NCBI GenBank assembly: GCA_964497185.1
Contig: CAZCBX010000004.1
Location: 1-64,000 of the forward strand
DNA: 64,000 bases
Direction: 5' to 3'
DNA from: CAZCBX01 sp964497185
Lineage (GTDB): Bacteria > Bdellovibrionota_G > JALEGL01 > JAGRMV01
Under the pieces are notes generated by a model, which saw only the letters and a list, made by a program, of their open reading frames with translations, made no database searches and was not told the origin of the DNA. Below are positions 33,974 to 42,941 of this stretch, piece after piece. The translations under genes were made by a program, and so were the position numbers. The first letter of the stretch is position 1. Each line of letters opens with the position of its first letter.

Positions 33974-34366
33974 ATGGAAAAAAACAATATTTCTTCAGAA
34001 AAACGCATTCACCAACGCTTTGAAACCGACATTCAAATCATGACTGTGGATGAAACGGGGCTAACGTTTGCCTTTATCCGCGATTTGTCCCATGGTGGGG
34101 CGTACATTGAAACCAAAACCATGGTGCCTGTGGGAAAAACTATGCCCATTACGCTTACCAACGGCCGGCAGCACACGCTGATTCAAGCCAAAGTGTTGCG
34201 TCATGTTTATTGTGAGCGAAACCTTCGCCCCATCGGCATGGCGGTAGAGTTTGATTTAACCGATGGCAAAGATCGGTACATCCGCGACGACCTGCTTTTG
34301 TACGCCATGACCAAAAAATATTTGGATGTGTGGGATCAGCCCGCCGCCGCAGGTCAAAACGCCTAA
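33974..34366 (+). CDS. PilZ-domain protein
   Basis: The 130-residue cytosolic protein has RxxxR-like KRIHQRF near the start (about 10-16) and DLSHGGAYIET (about 42-52), the two c-di-GMP-binding motifs of PilZ. It probably binds cyclic di-GMP. The in-frame ORF is longer to 33875; I chose 33974 (MEKNN) as the first Met that keeps only the domain, though the ribosome site is unclear and an ATG at 33947 is an alternative. It lies 68 nt after ctpA and before an FHA/sigma-54 activator. Confidence 0.8.
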   Translation: MEKNNISSEKRIHQRFETDIQIMTVDETGLTFAFIRDLSHGGAYIETKTMVPVGKTMPITLTNGRQHTLIQAKVLRHVYCERNLRPIGMAVEFDLTDGKDRYIRDDLLLYAMTKKYLDVWDQPAAAGQNA

Positions 34367-34413
34367 CCTTGGCCGCCTTTGGGCGTAAAAATAGAATATA
34401 ACAGCCTTTTTTC

Positions 34414-34443
34414 TTTACGTGCGACATCAATATCGCATAATAT
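34414..34443 (+). promoter_or_regulatory. Candidate sigma-70 promoter
   Basis: TTTACG (34414-34419), an 18-nt spacer and TAATAT (34438-34443) lie ahead of the FHA/sigma-54 activator start (34475). Confidence 0.35.
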
Positions 34444-34474
34444 GGTACACTATGGGGTTGAAAGTAGGACATGC

Positions 34475-35872
34475 ATGACCAATAAATCAGATACCAAAAT
34501 TATACGCGTGGACGACCACGTCACCACATTGACGCTGCCCAAAAGCGTATTGATTGTGGAAACCGATGGTCAACCCTCCAAAGAATATACCTTGAAAAAA
34601 AACACCATTCGCATTGGCATGGCGGATGACAATGACATCATCATCAAAGACGATACCGTATCTCGCCACCATGCAGAAATTGTCAAAACCAAAGAAAGTT
34701 ATCTCATCCGTGACTTGGGCAGCACCAACGGAACATTTGTGGGTAGCGTGCAGGTCAAAGAGGTGTTTATCAGCGCGCGGTCTACGATTCGCATTGGCCA
34801 GAGTAAAATTAAGTTTAGTGCGCAAGATGAGCATTTGGACATTTACCCTTCGAGCAAAAGCAGTTTTGGTAAAAACTTGCTCGGCGAGTCCATGGAAATG
34901 CGCAAAATTTTTGGGGTGTTGGAAAAAGTCTCTCCCACCAATGTATCGGTGGTCATTGGAGGCGAAACAGGCACCGGTAAAGAATTGGTTGCACGGGCCG
35001 TGCACGAAAATTCCAAACGGGCCAAAAAACAATTTGTGATTTTTGACTGCGGTGCGGTGGCCGAAAATTTGATTGAAAGCGAATTGTTTGGCCACGAAAA
35101 AGGGGCGTTTACAGGCGCGACCAATTCACGGCAAGGTGCTTTTGAGTTGGCCGATGGCGGCACCATATTTTTGGATGAAATTGGCGAGCTTTCATTGGAC
35201 CTGCAACCCAAGCTGCTACGGGTTTTGGAAACAGGTGAAATCAAACGCGTGGGTGCCGACCGGCCCAAACGCGTGGATGTGCGCGTGGTTTGCGCCACGC
35301 ACCGCAATTTAAAAGAAATGGTGCAAAAAGGGCTGTTTCGAGAAGATTTGTATTTTCGTTTGTCGGTGGTGCATGTGCACCTTCCGCCGCTGCGTCGTCG
35401 CCAAGATGACATTGCGCTTTTGGTGGATCATTTTTTCAAAATGGCTCAAACCAATGTGGGTGGCTCAAAGGTAAGCGGAATCAGCGATGAAGCCATGGAG
35501 GTATTGGTCGCCCATCATTGGCCAGGCAACATCCGTGAATTAAAAAATGCCATCGACCGGGCCTACAGCTTTGCGGATTCAGACACCATTGAAGTCAAAG
35601 ACTTACCAGAGTATTTTCAAGGTGGTGGCCCATCCATCTCCCTTGGCAGCCCGTCAGCGCCTGCCGCCAGTGCGGCCATTGATGACTCATTGCCTTTTAA
35701 AGAAGCCAAAGAGCAGTGGATTGAAAATTTTGAAAAAGACTACTTGGTTCGCATTCTAAAAAAGAACGATCTCAACATATCCCAAGCGGCCAAAGAAGCC
35801 GGCATCGATCGCAAATCGGTGCAACGTCTGCTGAAAAAATACGACTTGAATGTCAAAGATCTTGAAGACTAG
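34475..35872 (+). CDS. FHA-domain sigma-54-dependent transcription activator
   Basis: The 465-residue regulator has an N-terminal FHA domain (about 30-105, TIRIGMADDNDIIIKDDTVSRHHAEI and DLGSTNGTFV) in place of a receiver. It has an AAA+ sigma-54 interaction domain (about 130-370, Walker A GETGTGKE, GHEKGAFTGATNSR GAFTGA loop, FLDEIGELS) and a Fis-type HTH at the C-terminus (ISQAAKEAGIDRKSVQRLLKKY). It should respond to phosphothreonine on a kinase partner, a pattern common in myxobacteria. The start at 34475 is the best ATG before the FHA domain; the ribosome site is weak. Confidence 0.9.
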   Translation: MTNKSDTKIIRVDDHVTTLTLPKSVLIVETDGQPSKEYTLKKNTIRIGMADDNDIIIKDDTVSRHHAEIVKTKESYLIRDLGSTNGTFVGSVQVKEVFISARSTIRIGQSKIKFSAQDEHLDIYPSSKSSFGKNLLGESMEMRKIFGVLEKVSPTNVSVVIGGETGTGKELVARAVHENSKRAKKQFVIFDCGAVAENLIESELFGHEKGAFTGATNSRQGAFELADGGTIFLDEIGELSLDLQPKLLRVLETGEIKRVGADRPKRVDVRVVCATHRNLKEMVQKGLFREDLYFRLSVVHVHLPPLRRRQDDIALLVDHFFKMAQTNVGGSKVSGISDEAMEVLVAHHWPGNIRELKNAIDRAYSFADSDTIEVKDLPEYFQGGGPSISLGSPSAPAASAAIDDSLPFKEAKEQWIENFEKDYLVRILKKNDLNISQAAKEAGIDRKSVQRLLKKYDLNVKDLED

Positions 35873-35886
35873 AGAATAAAAAAAGA

Positions 35887-35911
35887 GGCAACCATCGTGC
35901 GAATGATTGCC
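35887..35911 (-). terminator. Terminator (minus) after the lipoprotein pair
   Basis: The hairpin ggcaaccat/atgattgcc (one mismatch) is followed on the minus strand by a T-rich run (TCTTTTTT). It ends the 38340-35951 lipoprotein operon and faces the end of the FHA activator. Confidence 0.6.
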
Positions 35912-35950
35912 CCCTAGGGTCTTCGTGAGAAGAATCGTATCAAATTGTGT

Positions 35951-36931
35951 TTAGGGCGAGAGCGTCTGAAAGTATAAAGTAAATTCAATTTCAGTGTTGC
36001 GCTCATCATCAATGAACGTAAACCAGTTGTTTTGCGCACAGTTGCGTGCATCCAAATCAATGATGTTGGTCACATCATCGTCGTCGGACTCAACACGGCC
36101 ATACACACGGCTTAAACTTACACCCTCACAGCTTTTCTTGAATTCACCATCCTTGGACACAACCATGGCTTCGGTTTCCACCATGTTGACAAAGACAGGC
36201 GCGCCTTCATCCAATTTAATGTCAAGGGTCGAACCCACGTTGAGTGCTGACCACGCGCCGCCCCCAGCTGGAAAAGTATAAGTAGGACCGGTGGCCGAAC
36301 TACCATTTAAGCGTCGCAATTTAAGACGCGTACCATGGATGCCGCAACGATCGGTGTCACTGCCAGGCATGTCGCTGCCATCTTCGTTAAAATAAATTTT
36401 AAGTTGCCCATCAATGAATTGGAACTTGGTGCGTTCTTGCACGCACGTTTCAAGCACCGCTGCAAAAGCCACTTGCTCACCCAACAAATCTTGTATGGTG
36501 ACAGACTTTGCCGTGGTTAATGGTGCCTCTTCGCCATCGGGCGACACAGCTTTGACCGCAAAGTAAAGCGTTTGGCCCGCTAAACTGCTGCCTACACTAA
36601 TTTGGATGCTGTTGGCCTCGCCGACATCAACAGGGCTTTCCACGCCATCTATTTCCGTCAACTCTTCATCTGAGCCAATGTACAAAATATAGTGGTCCAC
36701 TTCAGGGTTGGGGTTGTAATAGACATGAACCCCTTGATCCATTGTGGTTACAGCAAAACCATTGGGTGTACCAAATGTATAATTGATGGTGGCAGGACCT
36801 GGTGCATCGGGCGCATCGCGCACGTCGGTGCTAGCCAATTCTTGTTGCGGGCCACAAGCCAGGAGGCCCAAACCAAACACGGTTGCCACAAAAGCATGCA
36901 AGAGGTTATGAGCTTTTAAAAATCGTTTCAT
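35951..36931 (-). CDS. Lipoprotein with Fn3-like domain
   Basis: The 326-residue product has lipobox LLAC (about residues 23-26). Residues about 48-150 form a beta-sandwich with a fibronectin type III look (GFAVTTMDQGVHVYYNPNPEVDHYILYIGSDEE...TLYFAVKAVSPDGE). The C-terminal part has four to five cysteines and no family I know. It is probably an outer-membrane surface or periplasmic protein. It overlaps the upstream lipoprotein gene by 4 nt. Confidence 0.7.
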   Translation of the reverse strand: MKRFLKAHNLLHAFVATVFGLGLLACGPQQELASTDVRDAPDAPGPATINYTFGTPNGFAVTTMDQGVHVYYNPNPEVDHYILYIGSDEELTEIDGVESPVDVGEANSIQISVGSSLAGQTLYFAVKAVSPDGEEAPLTTAKSVTIQDLLGEQVAFAAVLETCVQERTKFQFIDGQLKIYFNEDGSDMPGSDTDRCGIHGTRLKLRRLNGSSATGPTYTFPAGGGAWSALNVGSTLDIKLDEGAPVFVNMVETEAMVVSKDGEFKKSCEGVSLSRVYGRVESDDDDVTNIIDLDARNCAQNNWFTFIDDERNTEIEFTLYFQTLSP

Positions 36932-38340
36932 TGAGAACCTCCTTCGTAGTAGTTCACGGTGCCACCTGGTCCGACATAAATCACGGTGCCGGTTTGGCTA
37001 TTCAAGTCACTGACGTAATTACCTAAGCTTTCATGAAACGCACGGTCCGCAGGGTCTGAAAGGGATTGCGGATTTTGCAAGCCTGCGTTGAACATTTGCG
37101 TTTCTAGGTTCATTTTACCTTTATCCACACTGGCTTGCGTGGGTACATTGGTGCTGCCATAACCCATGGCCAAAGCCATGCGACAAGCGTTGGTGGTGCA
37201 GTCGTTGTAATCTTCGATGTCCGTAGGCGTTAGGTCATATGGACCAGCACCATTGGTTACGTTGGTGTTGTATTTGCGATACACAATGGGACCTTCTTCG
37301 TTGGGTGTAATGCTTTCAGGAAGCTGTTCGAAGAGATACTTCAATGTAATGGCATAATCATATTCACCAAAGGTGGCTTCACTGACATTGCCGTAATCAG
37401 CAAAAGTGGATGTAAGCAAAGGATTGACGAAGTATTCTCCATCTGCCGTTTGCAAGGCGGTAAATATGCCTCCATTGGGGCCGTTGCAATAATCATTTAA
37501 AAAGCCGTTGCGTGTGGTAAATTCCTTATGAACGCCTAGATAATCCTCTTTCATATAAATAGAGAGATTGCTTGCAGGGTAACCTTCGGAATCACCGTCT
37601 TCATTGGATACAAATTGAGTGCCTGCATCCTCCCAAGCGGTGCGACCACCAATGCATAAGAGAATTTCTTTGCCGGCCTGAAACATTTTGCCATTGATAA
37701 AAACACCAAAATCTTCATTGGTGAGTTCGAGCTGCGTCATGCGCATCATCCATTTTTCACCATTGGGTCGGGTGTAAAATACTTCATCGTCGCCCATTTC
37801 GATGTCCAGCAAATCATCATTTAAGCTAATGCCGTTTTTATCCAACAATCGTACAAAACCATTGGTATCGGCTTGTTGGTTGTCTTGAATCAAATTGTTA
37901 AGCCAGCCCCATTTGTCTTTGCCTTTTCGCTGAACAAGACCCGAAGCGCCAACAATGCCGACAACCACGCCTGCACCCGCGGCAGCAATGCCTAAACCGC
38001 CCAAAAAGCGACCCCAAGCACCGGTATTGTATTCTTTATTGCCATCGGGGATTTTGTCGGCATCATCAAAGCAATAAGGGTCATCTACACATTCAGGTGC
38101 TTCTTCTTGATCGCATGCGCCATCACCGTCGCTGTCGCCGCCAAGGCCAGCACCGATACAAATTTCTGCCGTGACATCGGCCAATGTTTCTTGTGTAAGC
38201 TGTTCATCAAAACCGCTGCTGCCCTCAGTGGGAGTTACGTCCAATTGTGGCCCACAGGATTGTAGGGTAAAAATAGCCAGTAGAAGCATGACCCACGCTT
38301 TGGCGGGGTAAAGTGAAGAATATGTCGCACGTTTCATCAT
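36928..38340 (-). CDS. Large lipoprotein with Ca-binding-like acidic repeat
   Basis: The 470-residue lipoprotein has lipobox LQSC (about residues 26-29). It has an acidic Asp-rich loop GDSDGDGACDQEE (about 68-80), resembling thrombospondin type 3 or EF-hand-like calcium sites, and then a Gly/Ala-rich hydrophobic stretch (GGLGIAAAGAGVVVGIVGASG, about 110-135) that may be membrane-associated. The rest is polar and contains several cysteines. No family recognised. It overlaps the downstream lipoprotein gene by 4 nt; both are probably an envelope pair on one transcript. Confidence 0.7.
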   Translation of the reverse strand: MMKRATYSSLYPAKAWVMLLLAIFTLQSCGPQLDVTPTEGSSGFDEQLTQETLADVTAEICIGAGLGGDSDGDGACDQEEAPECVDDPYCFDDADKIPDGNKEYNTGAWGRFLGGLGIAAAGAGVVVGIVGASGLVQRKGKDKWGWLNNLIQDNQQADTNGFVRLLDKNGISLNDDLLDIEMGDDEVFYTRPNGEKWMMRMTQLELTNEDFGVFINGKMFQAGKEILLCIGGRTAWEDAGTQFVSNEDGDSEGYPASNLSIYMKEDYLGVHKEFTTRNGFLNDYCNGPNGGIFTALQTADGEYFVNPLLTSTFADYGNVSEATFGEYDYAITLKYLFEQLPESITPNEEGPIVYRKYNTNVTNGAGPYDLTPTDIEDYNDCTTNACRMALAMGYGSTNVPTQASVDKGKMNLETQMFNAGLQNPQSLSDPADRAFHESLGNYVSDLNSQTGTVIYVGPGGTVNYYEGGSQ

Positions 38341-38509
38341 GTTAAGAGTATTCCAAGATTCGTGCCAAAAATGATATGTTTTAAGTTATTGATATTATTA
38401 TATTTTTTAAAATAGTAGATTGTGTCGTTGAGCAAAATTTGCTCAATTGGCTTAGGGTGGATGTCTCAGTAGGGGGTTTAGGTCTATCAATGTCTTGAAT
38501 GTCGTGGGG

Positions 38510-38577
38510 CCCGTGGGGGTCCGTATTCGCTCGGTCCTCGCTTACGCTGCGGAGACGCTCATACGGACCCCCACGGG
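38510..38577. repeat. Hairpin D (17-bp perfect stem, 34-nt loop)
   Basis: Arms 38510-38526 and 38561-38577 are perfect complements over 17 bp. The loop contains tcctcgcttacgctgcggag. It lies in the 490-bp intergenic region between a lipoprotein gene and def, and it is followed by the hairpin at 38620 and an opposite-facing copy, hairpin E. Confidence 0.85.
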
Positions 38578-38619
38578 CTGAGGCTTCAAGGTGTTGGGGG
38601 GGGAGGTGAGTGATAAGGA

Positions 38620-38638
38620 CAAACGCCTTCGGCGTTTG
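38620..38638 (+). terminator. UUCG-like hairpin between hairpins D and E
   Basis: CAAACGCC/GGCGTTTG is closed by a C(TTCG)G tetraloop and followed by TTTC. It has no plus-strand gene upstream and seems part of a repeated module with hairpin D, like the one after hairpin C (32439). Confidence 0.6.
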
Positions 38639-38683
38639 TTTCTATATATTACTTTGTCTCGGAACAGGGACTGATTGTCGGCG

Positions 38684-38755
38684 GCAGCTTTTTGGGCTTC
38701 TGCGAGCGTCTCCGCAGCGAAGCGAGGACTAGCGAGTAGAAGCCCAAAAAGCTGC
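38684..38755. repeat. Hairpin E (18-bp stem, 36-nt loop), inverted relative to D
   Basis: Arms 38684-38701 and 38738-38755 are perfect complements over 18 bp. The loop, read on the minus strand, contains tcctcgcttcgctgcggag, so it is the same loop family as D in opposite orientation, with a different stem. The remaining space to def shows no gene. Confidence 0.85.
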
Positions 38756-38878
38756 TACCGTAAGCGCCTTTAAAACCAAAAAGCCAAAAACCATGTTTCA
38801 TAAAAAAGCCCCAAAGAAAAGCAAACCATTATGGCCAACATATTGTTTTTACGAAGGGGTGTGATATGTCTTGCGGCT

Positions 38879-39433
38879 ATGGCAGTTCGAGAAGTGATTC
38901 GTATGGGGCATCCCACGCTTAGGCAGAAAGCCCAGCCTTATACGAAGGAAGAAATTCAGTCTGAAGCGTTTGGGCAGCTCCTGCAAGACCTATTTGACAC
39001 CATGGTCAAAGAGGGCGGCATTGGCATTGCGGCGCCTCAGATTAACGTGTCCAAAGCTGTGACCATCATACAGGTCGATCCAGGCAATGAGCGCTATGAT
39101 ACCGAAGAAGAAACGCCTGTCTTAATTTTGATTAATCCAAAAGTCACCGTGTTGGATCAAACGCGACAAGGCTTTTGGGAGGGCTGCTTGTCGGTGCCAG
39201 GTCTGCGCGGTTTTGTAGAACGGCCCCGCAAAGTGCGGATTGATTATTTGGATCAAGAGGGTCAACCCCAAGAGTTAGAAGCAGAAGGCTTTTTGGCTAC
39301 GGTGTTTCAACATGAGTTGGACCATCTATTTGGCACGCTCTACGTCGACCACATTCAAGACAAAACCAAACTGATGTATGAACAAGAATACTTGGATCAT
39401 CATCAAAACGATGACGAAGGCGAAATCGATTGA
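38879..39433 (+). CDS. def: Peptide deformylase
   Basis: The metalloenzyme removes the N-formyl group from new proteins. It has GIGIAAPQI, EGCLSVPG and QHELDHLFG, the three PDF motifs with Fe/Zn ligands Cys, His, His and catalytic Glu. The product is about 184 residues from 38879 (MAVREVIRMGHPTLR). An ORF extends to 38831, but homology begins at VREVI; no clear ribosome site favours any start. lysS follows about 70 nt later. Confidence 0.93.
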   Translation: MAVREVIRMGHPTLRQKAQPYTKEEIQSEAFGQLLQDLFDTMVKEGGIGIAAPQINVSKAVTIIQVDPGNERYDTEEETPVLILINPKVTVLDQTRQGFWEGCLSVPGLRGFVERPRKVRIDYLDQEGQPQELEAEGFLATVFQHELDHLFGTLYVDHIQDKTKLMYEQEYLDHHQNDDEGEID

Positions 39434-39500
39434 CCCCCTCACACTCTCAGAACCAGCCTGTGCATCAACCCCTTACCCATGATTTTTGGAGAACAATACC

Positions 39501-41021
39501 ATGAGCAACCAACCCATGTTTTGGGCCGACCAAATCGCCCAAGATTTAATCGAAACCCGAGATCAGTTTGTGGTGATGACGGGCATTACACCCTCGGGGC
39601 ATATTCACGTGGGCAACATGCGCGAAGTGGTGACGGCCGATGCGGTGGTCAAAGCCCTACAGGAAAAAGGCAAAGACGTTCGGTTTTATTACATTGCCGA
39701 TACATTTGATCCGCTTCGAAAAGTATATCCATTTTTGGATGAGGCTATGTATGCCGAGCATGTGGGCAAACCCCTTTCTGAAATTCCTGCGCCCGATGGC
39801 AGCGATCAAAGCTATGCCGATTATTTCTTGTCCCCTTTTTTGGATGCCCTCAAACAGCTGGATATCCAGGTGGAAGTTAAACGTGCCGATCAGTTGTACA
39901 AAGATGGCCTGTACACCCAAAACATCATCAAGGCGCTTGAAAAAACAAAAGCCATCCGTGACATTTTAAAACAAGTCACGCGAAAAGACACCGACGATGA
40001 TTGGTCACCGTTTGTGCCGATTTGTGAAAAAACCGGCAAGATGACGGGCAACAAAGTATTGGGCTTTGATGCCGACAAGCAAACGGTCCAATATGTCAAC
40101 GAAGACGGATATGAATCCGAAGTTTCCATGGCCGGCGGCGGTAAGCTAACCTGGCGTGTGGACTGGCCCGCACGTTGGGAAATTTTGGGCGTAACCTTCG
40201 AACCTTTTGGCAAAGACCATGCCACGCGCGGTGGGTCGCACGATACAGCCAAGCGGTTGGTGCAAGAAGTGTTTGATTATCCAGTGCCCCATCCAGCGGT
40301 GTATGAATGGATTAGCCTCAAAGGTGGGGGAGACATGTCATCGAGCAAAGGTAACGTATTGTCGATTGCTGAAATGGTCGACGTGATGCCTGCTGAAGTT
40401 TTGAAGTACTCCGTGGCACGGGCCAAGCCCACCAAGGCCATTACCTTTGATCCGGGTCTTCCTATGTTGACATTAATTGACGAGTTTGATGATCCGCAAG
40501 CCAAAAATCGGGTTGCCCGCGCTGCGCAGCTTTCCAAAGTTTCAGATTTGCCGCCCTTGGGCATTCCCTTTAATCATATTGTGAGCCTGACCCAAACCAC
40601 GCTGGGGGACATTGATCGCATGGAAGAAATTTTATTGCGTGCGGGTTACGACAAGCCCAACCGTGATATTTTAACCAGCCGGGTTCACTTTGCCAAAAAA
40701 TGGTTGAATCGTTTTGCGCCTGAAGACATGAAGTTTTCTTTGCAGGAAACCATGCCCGCCGAGGTGGCCAATTTGACAACCGCCCAAAAGCAAGCCTTGG
40801 GCATGATTGGTGAAAAAATCAGTGATGACTTCAGTGCGTCTGATATTCACAATCTTATTTATGAAGCCAAAGACAAGTTTGACCTTACACCCAAAACTTT
40901 GTTCGAAGCCATTTATGTCTCTTTACTGGGTAAGAACAAAGGTCCACGGGCTGGGTTTTTCTTGGCCTCTCTGGAAACCGACTTTGTTAAAACCCGTTTT
41001 TCACAAAGTGCCAGTGCGTAG
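39501..41021 (+). CDS. lysK: Class I lysyl-tRNA synthetase
   Basis: The 506-residue enzyme charges tRNA-Lys. It is the class I form, not the common class II: HIGH-like HIHVG in TPSGHIHVGNM (residues 30-40), KMSKS-like DMSSSKGN (about 275-285), and a Rossmann catalytic core. Class I LysRS occurs in Archaea and in a minority of bacteria such as spirochaetes and alphaproteobacteria. I chose the ATG at 39501 because GGAG lies 9 nt before it; an ATG at 39486 lies over that site. It is followed 11 nt later by lolC/E. Confidence 0.9.
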   Translation: MSNQPMFWADQIAQDLIETRDQFVVMTGITPSGHIHVGNMREVVTADAVVKALQEKGKDVRFYYIADTFDPLRKVYPFLDEAMYAEHVGKPLSEIPAPDGSDQSYADYFLSPFLDALKQLDIQVEVKRADQLYKDGLYTQNIIKALEKTKAIRDILKQVTRKDTDDDWSPFVPICEKTGKMTGNKVLGFDADKQTVQYVNEDGYESEVSMAGGGKLTWRVDWPARWEILGVTFEPFGKDHATRGGSHDTAKRLVQEVFDYPVPHPAVYEWISLKGGGDMSSSKGNVLSIAEMVDVMPAEVLKYSVARAKPTKAITFDPGLPMLTLIDEFDDPQAKNRVARAAQLSKVSDLPPLGIPFNHIVSLTQTTLGDIDRMEEILLRAGYDKPNRDILTSRVHFAKKWLNRFAPEDMKFSLQETMPAEVANLTTAQKQALGMIGEKISDDFSASDIHNLIYEAKDKFDLTPKTLFEAIYVSLLGKNKGPRAGFFLASLETDFVKTRFSQSASA

Positions 41022-41032
41022 CTTTTAGGAAG

Positions 41033-42262
41033 ATGAAGCTAGAAAGTTACATCGGGCTTCGGTACTTGCTATCGAAAAAAAATCAAAAGCTCTTGTCTCT
41101 GATTACATGGATTTCCATCGTTGGTGTGATGGTGGGCGTGATGGCTTTGTGTGTGGTGATATCGGGTTTTTCAGGTTTTCAAGAAAGCTTTCGAGAGAAA
41201 ATTTTGGGCAACAATGCGCCGTTGATTGTATTCCACTTTGATGATGCCATTGATGACTGGGCAACGGTGGTGCAAGAGATTGAATCCATTGAAGGGGTGG
41301 TGGGGGCATCGCCGTTTGTTTATTCAGAAGTGCTTGCGCAGTCTGAAACAGGACGAAGTGCAGGCATTGTGGTGTACGGCATTTTGCCCGATCGACATGC
41401 GATCGTGACCTCGTTGGATACCGATATGACGGACGGACAGCTTAGCGATTTGCAAAAAGGCGGAAGCCGACTGCCCAAAATGATCCTAGGCAAAGAATTG
41501 GCGCAGCAAGAATTGTTTGCTTTTCCCGGTGCAAGCATCGACCTTGTATCTCCTTCGGGAGAAATTACCCCTTTTGGTTTTGGTCCGAAGGTCAAACGGT
41601 TTGAAGTCTCAGGCATTTTTTACAGCGGCATGGTGGAGTATGATGCCAAAAGCGCATACGTGATGCTGGATGATGCCCAAGCTTTTTTTGGTTTGGGTGA
41701 TTCTGTTAAAGGGATTCAGATCAATGTAGAGGACATTGATCAAGCCAAGGCCATCGCCAGTCAAATTTCGAGCAAGTTGGGCTCCGGATATTACGTGCGC
41801 CATTGGATGGAAATGAATCGGGATTTGTTTGAAGCCTTTAAAATGGAAAAGCAACTTTCCTTTATTGTCCTGGCCATGATTATTTTGGTGGCCTCCTTTA
41901 ACATCATTGGCACCCTCACCCTGCTGGTGATGACCAAGAGCAAAGAAATTGCGATTTTAAAAGCCATGGGCGCATCGCGGTGGTCGATCCAGAAAATTTT
42001 CATGACCTGTGGCACGGTGATCGGGTCGGTGGGAACAGCATTGGGTTTGTTGTTCGGTTTAATTTTGTGTTTTATCTTTCGTGATTATTGGCAGTTTGAG
42101 CTCAATGCCGTGTATCAACTCGATCAGTTGCCCATCAAGATTGACCCCCTTGAGTTTTTCTACATTGCACTGGCCTCCATCGGCATCAGCTTTTTTGCCA
42201 CTTTGTACCCTGCATACCGTGCCTCGACCATCGAGCCTTCGGAAGGATTGAGATATGAATAG
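41033..42262 (+). CDS. lolC: Lipoprotein-releasing permease LolC/LolE
   Basis: The 409-residue inner-membrane protein has four TM segments: about 25-45, and three near the C-terminus (FIVLAMIILVASFNIIGTLTLL, GTVIGSVGTALGLLFGLIL, IALASIGISFFATLYP). A large periplasmic domain (about 50-250) separates the first. The N-terminal 'YIGLRYLLSKKNQKLLSLITWIS' is typical of LolC/E. One gene serves both roles. It overlaps lolD by 8 nt. It releases lipoproteins from the inner membrane for transfer to LolA. Confidence 0.92.
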   Translation: MKLESYIGLRYLLSKKNQKLLSLITWISIVGVMVGVMALCVVISGFSGFQESFREKILGNNAPLIVFHFDDAIDDWATVVQEIESIEGVVGASPFVYSEVLAQSETGRSAGIVVYGILPDRHAIVTSLDTDMTDGQLSDLQKGGSRLPKMILGKELAQQELFAFPGASIDLVSPSGEITPFGFGPKVKRFEVSGIFYSGMVEYDAKSAYVMLDDAQAFFGLGDSVKGIQINVEDIDQAKAIASQISSKLGSGYYVRHWMEMNRDLFEAFKMEKQLSFIVLAMIILVASFNIIGTLTLLVMTKSKEIAILKAMGASRWSIQKIFMTCGTVIGSVGTALGLLFGLILCFIFRDYWQFELNAVYQLDQLPIKIDPLEFFYIALASIGISFFATLYPAYRASTIEPSEGLRYE

Positions 42263-42941
42263 TTTGATTCGTATGCAGAATGTGTCGAAAAGCTATGTAA
42301 AGGCGGGTCAGACCATTGAAATCATCGACCAGCTCTCTTTTGAGGTTCCAACCGGCAAAGCCATTGCCATCATGGGTGAGTCGGGTGTGGGTAAATCCAC
42401 GCTTTTGCAAATGATGGGCGGCATCATGCAACCCACACAAGGTGAGATTTGGTTTAAAGGCACTTCGTTGTACACACAACCATCTGCAAAGCGCGAGAAG
42501 ATAAGAAACCAGGACATTGGCTTTATTTTTCAATTTCATTATTTGTTGCCTGAATTCACCGCCCTTGAAAACGTGTGCATGCCTTTGCGCATCGGCGGCG
42601 TGCTTGATAAAAATACCAAGCAACAAGCCGTGGACTTGCTAGAGCGCGTGGGATTGGGGCATCGATTGTCGCATAAACCCACTGAGTTATCCGGCGGGGA
42701 ACAGCAGCGCGTGGCCATTGCCCGTGCATTGATCATGAAGCCCAGCATGGTGCTTGCCGATGAACCCACCGGCAACTTGGATAAAAAAACCAGCGAGATT
42801 GTATCGGATTTGTGTTTTTCCATGGCTGAGGCACTTGATATTTCAATGATTCTTGTGACACACAGTGCTAGCTTGGCTTCCAAAGCCGATGAAGTTTATC
42901 GACTAAAAAGGGGTGAGCTGATACGTGAAGGGTCTTTTTAA
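42255..42941 (+). CDS. lolD: Lipoprotein-releasing ATPase LolD
   Basis: The 228-residue ABC ATPase has Walker A GESGVGKST (about 38-46), Q-loop FIFQFHYLLPEFTALENV (the LolD-typical 'F.FQFHHLLPEF' pattern), signature LSGGEQQR and LADEPTGNLD. It powers LolC/E. Its stop is directly followed by the bamA ATG. Confidence 0.95.
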   Translation: MNSLIRMQNVSKSYVKAGQTIEIIDQLSFEVPTGKAIAIMGESGVGKSTLLQMMGGIMQPTQGEIWFKGTSLYTQPSAKREKIRNQDIGFIFQFHYLLPEFTALENVCMPLRIGGVLDKNTKQQAVDLLERVGLGHRLSHKPTELSGGEQQRVAIARALIMKPSMVLADEPTGNLDKKTSEIVSDLCFSMAEALDISMILVTHSASLASKADEVYRLKRGELIREGSF

